Shown here in pieces: positions 43,055 to 52,468 of a stretch of 64,000 nt of DNA. Position 1 is the first letter of the stretch. The number at the start of each line of letters is the position of its first letter. The translations under genes and the position numbers were made by a program. Location of the stretch: the NCBI GenBank assembly GCA_030323885.1, contig CM059188.1, positions 117,527,974-117,591,973 of the forward strand. Reading direction: 5' to 3'. The notes below the pieces were generated by a model, which did not search any database, had not been told where the DNA came from, and saw nothing but the letters and a program-made list of their open reading frames with translations. The stretch comes from Branchipolynoe longqiensis. Lineage: Eukaryota; Annelida; Polychaeta; Phyllodocida; Polynoidae.

Positions 43055-43433
43055 GCACTATGCGCCCAGCCAGATACTGACTATTGACTTATTATGTGAA
43101 ATAAAGTTGTATCCTCCATTCCGTTTCCGTCTCAGTGCGTAGCTTACACCGACGTATATACTACGTATATGCGGATGTAGGCGGCGCACGGGGGAGACCC
43201 CCCCTCCGATTTGGCGAACTGGGTGGGAGGGCGGCTATTGTAACAGCTGCGGCACCCGCTTACACAGCCCACTTGCCGCTCGCCTCAATCTGCTCTCTGT
43301 CGCCGGCCTGTCAACAATTTTATTTTTTATTCCGGTAGGGCACTATACGCCTAGCCAGATACTGACTATTGACTTATTATGTGAAATAAAGTTGTATCCT
43401 CCATTCTGTTTCCATCTCAGTGCGTAGCTTACA
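43055..43433 (+). repeat. ~92-bp direct repeat pair downstream of the DIRS recombinase
   Basis: CCAGATACTGACTATTGACT ... CTCAGTGCGTAGCTTACA occurs at 43055-43148 and 43340-43433, with few differences. It is consistent with split direct repeats of DIRS-type elements. Confidence 0.75.
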
Positions 43434-43448
43434 TATATATATATATAT

Positions 43449-43513
43449 GAATATAAAGGTGCAGAGGAATAGTTAATCATTTCTCGATTATATTGAATTG
43501 TTATTATTATTAC
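43449..43513 (+). repeat. Copy 1 of a 65-bp repeat (second at 45380-45447)
   Basis: GAATATAAAGGTGCAGAGGA ... TATATTGAATTGTTATTATT recurs at 45380-45447, bracketing the two recombinase remnants between 43.5 and 45.3 kb. Confidence 0.75.
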
Positions 43514-44294
43514 TACTACGCCACCGCCGTTGTGCCGGCCTCCGTCCGGCACGCCCTCTATGGAGCATGCATCTGGGTCGAGGCCGCTGGGGGCGAGCCC
43601 TCGGCCTTCAGCTCCCGCTGTGCGCGAGACGTCTGCCGCGGGGGCGACCGGGCCTCGACGCATGTGCCGCGCCCCCGCTCACCCAGGAGCATCTCTCCGC
43701 CATCGCCGCCTACCTCGCCTGTGCCGGACCCTCGGGCGTGGTGCCCCAGGCGGCCCTCCTCCTCGGGTACTACGGCAATCTAGTCTGCTCTCTCCTGCCT
43801 CCGGGGAGTGGGGCAGCCCCCACACAATCACACGCGCGGACATCGCCCCGGCCCGCCTCCGCTTCACCCTCCGGAGATCCAAGACCATCTCGGGAACCTT
43901 GGCCGCCGTCGCCCTCTTCATCCCGGCCACCCCGGGCTCCGCCCCGTCGTGGCCTGGCATACGGCCGTCGCCCTGGTCCCAGCTGCTCCCCCCGACCCGG
44001 CATCATGCCCTCGGGGCGCCGCTCGATCCTCAGACTCTCACCACGATCCTCCGTGCCTCCCTCCGGGCCGTATCGGTGCCGGCCCCAGACTCCTTCCCAC
44101 TCCACAGTCTCCGCCGAGGCGCAGCTCAGGCCTGCCACTGCGCTGGCATCCCCCTGCAGGTCAATATGGCCCAGGGGACCTGGACCTCCGAGGTGGTGCA
44201 CGCCTACTTGCCCCGCCTCGTGCCCCCTGCCACCCTTCGCGCAATCTCCTCGCTTTTGGTGAAGGGCTCTTCAGGGCTCCTCCCTCCCCACTGA
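43490..44294 (+). pseudogene. GC-rich tyrosine recombinase of a second DIRS-like element
   Basis: The frame ending at 44294 contains TITRADIAPARLRFTLRRSK and FPLHSLRRGAAQACHCAGIP ... QGTWTSEVVHAYLP, i.e. the R...HxxR...Y pattern of DIRS/Crypton-type recombinases. The N-terminal part (LTQEHLSAIAAYLACAGPSG, ALLLGYYGN) is in a different frame from about 43680, so a frameshift lies near 43780-43800. Its GC content (roughly two thirds) contrasts sharply with the flanks. The first half is uncertain. Confidence 0.7.
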
Positions 44295-44518
44295 CTCTCC
44301 CTGGCCTCGCCACGCCAGCAGGTCCTGTCCTGGAGTGTGATTACCTTGTCTATATGCCTATGTTCCTCCTATTGTCATTTTATTACCTTTGATAAGATAT
44401 TACCGTGCTTACATTGTGCCTTCCTGTCTCATTGTCATTGCCTCATTTTATTTGTATTGAATAAAATGTTTTTTCTTCACCCCCGCCTCTGTTCCTCCTT
44501 CGTCGTGTATCATACGCG

Positions 44519-45262
44519 ATGTGGCTTGCTAGATCCCTCTGCTACCACTCTATTCTAAATTATTTTAGTGGCCTCAATAACCTCTTAAAACAGAATAACT
44601 TGCCTGAACTTAATTATAATGACTACGTCCTATCAAGTACACTGCGCGGTATAAGAAGACAGTTAGGAGATTCGGTAAGACAGGCTCTTCCGATCCTCCC
44701 CTCTATGCTATTAAAGATATTTAGCCTGTTGACACTTAATTATGGCCATGTTGCTTGACATGCAGCAGTGCTTTGCTGGTTTAGAGGTTTTCTAAGAAAA
44801 TGCCAGGTCACCCTCTCCGATTCTGCCCTCCACCAGAAGGAATTAAAAATTTTCGACGGGGGAATCCTGCAAACAATTCGCAAATCCAAAACAAGTACCT
44901 ATCGCCAGATGCGCTGCCTTTTGGACAAAGCTCCACTTTTCTGAGATAAAAGTGGATCCCGAGGGGGTGGCATTTTGAGTACCGTCTGAGGACGGAGATT
45001 CTAAACCAATGACTTATGAAGTTTATGAACAAACATTGAAAACATTTGTGCTTAAAGCGGGACTTCACCCGAAGGACTTTTCTTCGCACTCGCTGCGCCG
45101 AGGAGGTTGCACCTTTTTGTCCATGTGCGGCGCAACCCTGGAACTTAAGGCCCTGGGGCGATTGGGCCACTGACAGTCTTCTCCTACTTACGCACGCCCC
45201 CCCTTGTCTGAACGAATTGTTCATGATATCCAGGTTGCGTCCGCCCTGGCCTCTACCACTAT
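44519..45262 (+). pseudogene. Third DIRS-like tyrosine recombinase, frameshifted
   Basis: LNNLLKQNNLPELNYNDYVL, STLRGIRRQLGDSVRQALPI and PSMLLKIFSLLTLN (44519-44758) match the N-terminal core-binding domain of DIRS recombinases. After frameshifts the C-terminus appears as GLHPKDFSSHSLRRGGCTFL and ALGRLGH (about 45050-45165), then LSERIVHDIQVASALAS to 45262. Catalytic Arg and His-x-x-Arg are recognisable; a stop interrupts after GH. Dead copy. Confidence 0.78.
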
Positions 45263-45279
45263 TCACATGTCTGGATGTG

Positions 45280-45699
45280 GCAATTTCCTGTGCCAGAGGA
45301 CAGTAAACTTACTCAACCCAATTGTGTGTCTTGTTGTTCTTTCCCTAGCTACTATTTATTTGAAGTATAAGCATTATACGAATATAAAGGTGCAGAAGAA
45401 TAGTTAATCGTTTCTCGATTATATTGAATTGTTATTATTATTATTACTTGTTACCCGATTTGTTATATTATTATTATTATTGTATTTTGCCAAATCCCGA
45501 TCCCACCCGTTCCGCTCATGTTACTGCGTTCCAAGTGGACGGTGGTGGGGGTGATCCATGTCATGGGTGATTAGGCCGCGGATGAGCGCCTGCAGTCCTG
45601 GTTGAACATTTTTATTATTACTGTATGAGCAATTTCCTGTGACAGAGGACAGTAAACTTACTCAACCCAGTCGTGTGGTGTCTTGTTCTTTCCCTAGCA
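45280..45699 (+). repeat. ~70-bp direct repeat pair (45280-45350, 45629-45699)
   Basis: GCAATTTCCTGTGCCAGAGG ... CTTTCCCTAGC occurs twice, 349 bp apart, with the 45380 repeat between. The interleaving suggests DIRS split repeats. Confidence 0.75.
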
Positions 45700-45702
45700 T
45701 AC

Positions 45703-46006
45703 AGATGTGAGTGTGTTCCATGAGGCTTTATTCCCTTGAATAACATGTCAGTGTTGAGGCACTGTCCTTCGGGCACTAATATCAAATGCTGCTATACTGC
45801 TATACTTATATAAGTATCTTATATAAATACATACATACATACATCTATATATGCATATTATAATATACATAATATATTTGTATATACAAATATATTATAT
45901 TTATTTATATACACATATCAGTGTGTTCCAAGAGGTTTTATTCCATTGAATAACATGCCAATGTTGAAGCACTGGTCTTCGGGCACTAATATCAAATGCT
46001 GCTTGC
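45703..46006 (+). repeat. ~90-bp direct repeat pair flanking an AT microsatellite
   Basis: GTGTTCCATGAGGCTTTATT ... ACTAATATCAAATGCTGCT at 45703-45796 and 45916-46006; TATA-rich sequence lies between. Confidence 0.7.
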
Positions 46007-46259
46007 TATACAGATAGAGTTACAAAAAGTTGCATAGCTAACTATTGATATATAAACAAGTAAATAATGAGATCAAACGGTGGGCAAGTAGGGGGTGGGG
46101 GGTGAGCTATATTAGACTAGCATGACGATAGCGAGTAAGGGGAGGGCGAGTGTGTAGTTGGACATCTTTCAAGAAGTGCAATCGAGTTAGAAGGATGCTT
46201 TGTGGTGAGAGGTCTAGGGTGGCCCTTTAGTATTTATCTTTATGGTGATTGATCTAAGA

Positions 46260-46580
46260 TTGGGCATATATATATATAGATAATATTTATATATAATTAT
46301 ATCTCTACATATTTACATCTATATATTTACATCTATATATTTACATCTATATATTTGTCTATATATTCATCTCTATAAATATCTATATATTTTTTTTATA
46401 TATTTGTTATATATATTTGTAATATTTATACCTATATATCTATTATATATATTATGTTATATATATCCATGTATGTATTTATGTTATATATATATATATA
46501 TATATATATTTATGCTATATATATATTTATATATATATTTATGCTATATATATATTTATATATATATTTATATATAAATA
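46260..46580. repeat. AT-rich microsatellite region
   Basis: TATATATTTA/CATCTATATA units. Confidence 0.9.
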
Positions 46581-46810
46581 ATAATCCGAGGGAGGTGAGG
46601 TGGGCGAGATGGCACAACCGGTAAAGTGTTGTATGTTACAGGGGATAACAATAACAATAATAATAAGTAATATTCCCTTATGTATTGTTATACTCGCATA
46701 ATATGTAATACACCACATATATATATTTATATATATCCATATATATTTACATACATGTATACATATATACACATACACATAGCTATGTACTTAAACTAGT
46801 AAGAACTCAC

Positions 46811-46864
46811 GTCGACATGCTTCCTGCTGCCGCCCAGCTTAAACATCTTCTTCATTTTTGACAT
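46811..46864 (-). CDS. Candidate first coding exon, basic N-terminus (probably of the RAI14/UACA-like gene)
   Basis: On the minus strand an ATG at 46864 opens 18 codons, MSKMKKMFKLGGSRKHVD, ending in phase 0 at a perfect donor GTGAGT (46810-46805). An in-frame TGA lies 27 bases upstream, so this is the first usable ATG. The upstream sequence is GC-rich, as expected of a promoter/5'UTR. RAI14 and UACA begin with a short basic Met-Lys-Ser-Leu-Lys type leader directly before the W-x-K-x-D-D motif. Joining this exon to the phase-0 exon at 29582 would reproduce that layout. The difficulty is that the other exons are on the opposite strand (see findings). It could instead be the first exon of an unrelated gene, because 18 residues are too few for certain assignment. 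Confidence 0.6.
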
Positions 46865-47236
46865 GTTGGTCTGCAGCTGGGCCGACTCTCACAGTCACTC
46901 GCTGCACACTCGGAATGGCCGGCCGCCGAGTCGACTGGTATAGTCCCTCCCGCCCTGGAGAAGTCGCAAGGTGAAAAGATGGAGCAAGTGTGTGATGTGT
47001 GTGTGTTGAGCACTGCTGTCTGTGCAGCAACAGTCCTGGTGGCAGTCACAGCAGTAGTAGTCCACTAGCACTAGTAGCAGTAGACGTGGTAGTGGCGCCT
47101 GCCTTCCTCCGAGGTCCCGCTCCTGGCCGGCGAGTGTTGCTGCGGAGGCGGGGGGTGGGGGGACCAGTCGGGGGGCCCGGCCCGCACTGGTACCCTGGCG
47201 GTGTGGGAGGGAGGGGGAGAGAGGTGGACCGCCCTG
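46865..47236 (-). promoter_or_regulatory. GC/CpG-rich 5'UTR or promoter-like tract upstream of the minus-strand exon
   Basis: The sequence just upstream (minus strand) of the 46864 ATG is GC-rich with many CpGs, in contrast to the AT-rich tracts around it. It includes a G-run region at 47140-47190. There is no protein-like frame across it. It is consistent with a 5'UTR/promoter, but is unproven. Confidence 0.4.
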
Positions 47237-48070
47237 CGCACCTTTAGCCGGTGTTGCAGTTTCCGCGGTATGCCAGTTTGCGAGGTACACATACATTCAA
47301 ATGCATTGTCAATGGCCGTGAGCAAATCTTCATACAGAAAAAGTCAAATATCTCTCAAATTACACCACCTAGAAACAAACTGCTTGCCACACATACAGAA
47401 AACATATTCAACAAACAGATTATATTAAAATTATAAGGTTAGGGTTCTTGATTTCTATTAATTTTGAATAAAGCTAATGTTTTGCACTGCGCATACCATC
47501 AAACTCAAGGCATTGTCAATGGTCATGAGCAATCTTCATACAGAAAATAATTAAATATCTCTAAAACCACACCACCTAGAAACAAATCGCTTGGTACACA
47601 TATAGAAAACATCTTTACCAAAACCATTATATTAAATTGATAAGTTTACTGACGATGCTGTTCGATTTTGACGCATGTGCAGAAGCGATGTGTCCATCAC
47701 AAACTGGTGTACCGCGGAAACTGCAACACCGGTGTGGCGTACTCAGACGTGTACCTTGCTCAGCCGTGTCCATCGCTTCTGCGCATATGTCAGAATCTAA
47801 CAGTATCGTCTGCGCATGCATCAAAATCCATCCACATTCAAGCTGTCAGCTAAGACACTTCACTAAGACTTATTTGGATGTTCACTACAACCGTGGCCTA
47901 AGTAGGCTAATTCTAGACCCCTCCCCCCAGCAAAGAAAAGATAAATAAAAGTGTGGTGAATTCCTGCAGTAGGAAATAGAGATACAAAAACAATAATAAA
48001 TCCGCGCATGCGCAGAAGCGATGAACACGGCTAAGCACGGGACCCGTCTGAGTACGCCACACCGGGCCGC
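47237..48070. repeat. Foldback and duplicated repeats upstream of the minus-strand exon
   Basis: CCGGTGTTGCAGTTTCCGCG (47241) is complementary to 47710-47735. The ~55-bp stretch at 47735-47790 (GTGTGGCGTACTCAGAC ... TCGCTTCTGCGCAT) is inverted at 48003-48060. A ~150-bp segment at 47290-47440 (GTCAATGGCCGTGAGCAAAT, ACCACCTAGAAACAAACTGC) is repeated directly at 47510-47640. Confidence 0.65.
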
Positions 48071-48179
48071 CCCGGGGCAGAGCGGCGTGGAGTCTAATGT
48101 GGAACACCAGTCACCAGTAACCAGCTGCAGGCGGGACACCTCATACAACTTACAAGCTGCAGTGTTCACGCGCTGTGGG

Positions 48180-48760
48180 TGTGTATAATGCGCAGATTGT
48201 CGGTAGGCGGGGAGAGGCGGTGCGGTGCGACAACACCACCACTAGCTCCTCCTATAGCACTCTCTGAACCCAACTGTCATCTGGATGGAGTCAGACCCAA
48301 GTTTACACCAAGTCTCCTGCCACCACCACCACCACCTCCTCATCCACCTCTCCTTTTCCTCCAGGTGCCAAGCGCTTACGCTGCAATCATTGCCCAGGTG
48401 TACATACAGAGCGCCAGCGTGTCCCCCTAGCGGATCGTCTGGACACTACGGGCAGCCCCTTTGAACCAGCCTCTGCCCCGCCCCGCCCCGCTCTGCCTGC
48501 CTCTGGTGTGGAGAGCGGCGAGTGGGGGCGGCTGGAGCATCAAGTGGCGGTGGAGGCACGCTTGGGTGGCTGCCGTCGCGCACACCGAATACCTGGCCAG
48601 AAATGACACGTGACTTGCTGGCTCGGCGCTGTGAATGGGGAGAAGAACTGTGTCAGCCGACGCCTTCTAGGCCTACTACTACCTCCACCCGCCGCCGTCA
48701 GATTCTTGCTTGCTGGTCGAGAGCTCACCGTCACCTGTAAAGGAGAAAGGGGGGGGGGAA
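48180..48760. promoter_or_regulatory. CpG-rich tract with Sp1-like CCCCGCCCC boxes
   Basis: This is GC-rich sequence with a run of CCCCGCCCCG boxes near 48476-48490 and numerous CpGs, lying 1.6 kb upstream (minus strand) of the 46864 ATG. A pyrimidine tract ending in CAG near 48364 on the + strand looks like an acceptor, and the following ~230 bases are open in one frame. That peptide resembles nothing I know, so I do not call an exon. It is a possible distal promoter or untranslated first exon of the minus-strand gene. Confidence 0.35.
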
Positions 48761-48814
48761 CAATTACCAAAACGATTGCTGTTTATTTGTTATCCGATTA
48801 AAATTAAACATTAG

Positions 48815-49236
48815 ACGTTTGTTTGTTGGGGTTTTACCTCCTGGCAACATCAAAGGTCATATCAGGACCAGAGGATATGGCCAAATGAGTTGAGCGTCCG
48901 TTTCATAGATCATGGGATTAGAACCCAGGGATTCGAACCCTGGTCGCGTCAAACCAATGATATACAAATTTATACTTGTTGCTTCCTAGACAGGTGCTCG
49001 GCATTATTAGGATATTGCAAGGACTGGTTGGATCAGTGTCTATTAGGATAGGGCAAGGACTGGTTGGATCAGTGTCAGGATAATGTGACGGACTGGGATA
49101 TCAGGTCATGGTGCTAGGAGTTTGGTCTCCGAGTGGGGCAACAGTATAAAGTTGCCATGAGTGTGCACTGTCACAAATCAGTACCCTCCTGATATGACCT
49201 TAGATGTAGCCAGGACGTAAAACTTCAACAACCAAC
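48815..49236 (+). mobile_element. SINE A + strand, preceded by an inverted SINE A 3' end
   Basis: A minus 3'-end fragment (48815-48868) abuts a plus copy (48870-49236). The plus copy carries a small internal duplication (AGGATAGGGCAAGGACTGGT region repeated near 49010 and 49045). Confidence 0.8.
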
Positions 49237-49254
49237 CAACCCATCATATAGGGC

Positions 49255-49705
49255 TTTGGACAATGCGTCACACTCATGGCGATTTTATATAGTGCTGCCC
49301 CAAAGGGATACTAGGTTGTTGGCGCACCACGACTCAATTTCTCAGTTTGGTTATACTGATACTGAGCTAACCAGTCCTTGCCTTTTTTTTTTCTGTGACA
49401 AGTTTTTTATTCTGCCCATAACGTATAAGCTCCCGTGAGGGTGCTTGTTTTCAACGCTGGACAGCTGTGATACTGGATTGGTCTGGTCCCGCACTCAGGA
49501 GTCTTTACCTGATCTTTCTCAGGCCAACCTTTGCGGTTTTGGGTGTTAGTAGCTTCTATATTAGTTTTTTTTAAATTTTCAAATAACAAGTGTCAGGATA
49601 GCTGGCGACAACAATGAATTTTGTACGTCCTGACTCGGCCGGGATTCAGACTACTGACTTTCCGTACTGGAAGCCTGCGCTCTTACTGATTTGGCCAGCA
49701 CACCG
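49255..49705 (-). mobile_element. SINE A interrupted by ~200 bp of unknown sequence
   Basis: 49255-49382 (ending ACCAGTCCTTGCC) and 49590-49705 (GTGTCAGGATAGCTGGCGAC ... TGATTTGGCCAGCACACC) are parts of one copy. The insert 49383-49589 starts with a T-run and shows no recognisable family. Confidence 0.65.
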
Positions 49706-49809
49706 GTCATTAAAATTATATGACAATAATTGGGTGCATGTAAACACTGTAAACACTGAGAAATAAACATGTTTATGCTCTGATCGATTGGTTGTGCACA
49801 CATGATCAC

Positions 49810-49912
49810 CGAACAGCACTAAAAGTCGCCATGGTTGCGCAATGTCAAAAGTAGCTACCTGTTCAGATATGACCTTAGATGTTTCTAGGATGTAAAACGA
49901 CAAAAGAAACAG
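49810..49912 (+). mobile_element. SINE A 3' end
   Basis: CAGCACTAAAAGTCGCCATG ... TTCTAGGATGTAAAACGACA. Confidence 0.7.
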
Positions 49913-50088
49913 CACATATGATCAATTAATGAAAGGAGGTGGTCTGAGTTGTGGTACACCCAACCGCATAATTGTTTGTTTATTTAATACTAGCATTTCG
50001 TTTATTGACTCCAGGAATGTGTGTGCAGTAAAAGAAACCCCCAAAAATACCACATTTGGACCCAGAATATTTTCCATGTGATGTTGAA

Positions 50089-50770
50089 GTTGCACAGTAC
50101 GATGAAAGCAAAACCAAACCAAAACACTTAGCTATATTTGATTCTGCATATTCAACTTAGATACTAGTACACTTATTAAGCATTTGTTGCTGCTTTGTTT
50201 GTTGTTGTTTTACATCCTAGCAACATCTAAGGTCATATCAGGACGGGTACCGACTTGTGACAGTATGCACTCATGGCTATTTTATAGTGCTGCCCCACTG
50301 AGAAATCAGGCCGCTGGCACCATGACCCAATATCCCATTCAGTCACATTATCCTGACACCGAGCTAACCAGTCCTTGCCCTATCCTCATAATGCCGAGCA
50401 CCAGGCTGGGAAGCGACAAGTATCAATTTTTAGGTCATTGGCTTGACTCGACTGGGAACCAAACTTGCGAACTCCCGATCTTCCACACGCGAGGCCTGTG
50501 CTCTACTGATTTGGCCACCACATCCGGTGAAGTGAAAACAAAATCGATTGAAAATATAAATAGAACCTGTTTCTGCCGAAGTCTACGGCATCAGGCATTT
50601 CTATGTACATTTCATTATTAATTTGTATGTTTTTACTCCAAATATCTCCAAAGTTAGCCATTTAAAAGTTACTTCAAACTGAAGTAATGTAGATTATAAT
50701 GACCAATTTCAAACATTTATCTCGAAATATCACAGAAACTTATAACTATCAGACTATGCAACTTTAATAT
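50089..50770 (+). mobile_element. MITE-1 split by SINE A
   Basis: MITE-1 halves 50089-50191 (AAGTTGCACAGTACGATGAA) and 50535-50770 (AATAGAACCTGTTTCTGCCG ... AGACTATGCAACTTTAA) flank a SINE A. Confidence 0.75.
50192..50528 (-). mobile_element. SINE A nested in MITE-1
   Basis: Full minus copy from TTTGTTTGTTGTTGTTTTAC to the head complement TTTGGCCACCACATCCGGT. Confidence 0.85.
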
Positions 50771-52465
50771 CAGGATAATTGAATAAGAGAGCTGTTAGAC
50801 AATTCTGACGTAGCCTAATTATATGCACATACAGGCCATGTACATATATAACCCTCTGGTGCGAGTGAGGTTCCTGCGTCCGTTAGGGACGGAAACAGCC
50901 GGTGACGGCGCCACAGTTCGCGAGTGGGAGGTACAGAAGGATGGACATAGAAGCAATAGCATAGAATATTAATATAAGAATGAAGTAATTCCCTTCCGCG
51001 GCTTTATACCTGCATAATATGCTATATATCACATATATTTTTGATAAATGCTCTACATAGCATATATATATGCTATATAATGCAATTATGGGTTATAAAT
51101 GCTCACCAATATGCTATATACTAAGAGCTATAGTTCCCTCTTTTACCACAGCAGCGCCACCTGCGAACAGCAATTAACCGACTAACAGTAACACCCCTCG
51201 GTAACTGATCAGTACTCTGTTTACAGCTTTATCAAACAACAATGGATAACCAATCCAGTAATGCGATTTTATTTATATTATATCCACCACTTTACTTAGG
51301 GCTACTCCAGGGTGATAACAAAATATATAATGAAATTAAAATAAAATGTGAAGATCTGGAATTCAGTACTATTTCAAGGCTTTTCAATGCTGGTTTGATA
51401 GGAATTCAAGACTATTTTCATTTGGATTTCAGGGAAAACACAATAATGGCAAATTGTGATTTCCGACTAATTTAGATCAATAGGGACAGATTAATGGTAT
51501 TCAAGGATTTTCAAGACTAATTACGCAAAATAGGTCAAATTCACAGCTTTTCAAGGCCTGGAAATGGGGCAAATAAAGTTCAATACTTTCCAGGCCCCAG
51601 ATGGACCATGCATAAACATATTCAAACTATTAGTTGTGAATATGTTGTCTATTACGTGCACTATTATAACTTCAAAGGTAGGAGACTGATAACTACTTCC
51701 ATACCACTGTCTCTATGACAGGGCTGCTAAGTGTCAGGATGCTGGGTTATGGATATAACCAAATAATTCCGCAATCAAATATAACTAAATATATATTGTT
51801 CAAATACTTATCTACGTGACCTCACTACTTCCGAGATGAATAATTGATTAAATCAAATAGAGTTTAATCATGTTTAAGTAAGAGTTTTCTATGGCTGCTT
51901 TCTTGGATTTCTTTTTAATCCTCTCCCAATTTCTCAACTTTACACCAATATGGATTAAGACTAAGTGTTGGAACCACCACCTCCACAGCTGATTTAAATA
52001 GTTAATTCTTACTGAGCAGTTTTTTCTCAGATTTAGGCATGGTTGTCATTCACTCCTAATAAGTAATATGGACAAATCTTTTATCTAGGAAACATTCTGT
52101 TGATTTCCACCAGGTGGCGCCACCACATAGTCGTACCTAGTTATAGTGAAGCTCGACCGAGGAGCCCATGATGCTGTGATATGGCAATGCTGTCTTCTTG
52201 GCACATTTACCAATATATGTTGATTCGTGATATAATGCCAGAAAGAAATAACAGAATTAGTTTTTAAATTAAATTAAATCCGAAAATAATGATTAACGTA
52301 ACATGAATATGCCTACATATCCCCTCCCCTTTGGAGGGGGGTGGGGTTTATTCGCAGATTTAATCCTCTAAATATAATAAACGTCAGTGCTAGTACTATC
52401 GACTAGGGCTTCCAGTGACTTCTTCTACCAACCAGCCGATGCGCATGTGTGGGGAATCTGTGATG
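50771..52465. other. Intergenic, no gene seen
   Basis: AT-rich. The longest frame here (51242-51475) has no start context, splice signals or recognisable motif. A short repeated word (TTTTCAAGGC/TTTCAAGACT) occurs near 51390-51570. Confidence 0.6.
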
Positions 52466-52468
52466 TAA

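Noticed and set aside
48365..48605. Open frame after an acceptor-like CAG as an exon
   Set aside because: No recognisable protein sequence and no donor; the CpG-rich composition alone explains the lack of stops.
51242..51475. 77-codon frame as a small gene
   Set aside because: No homology, no splice or promoter signals; AT-rich chance frame.
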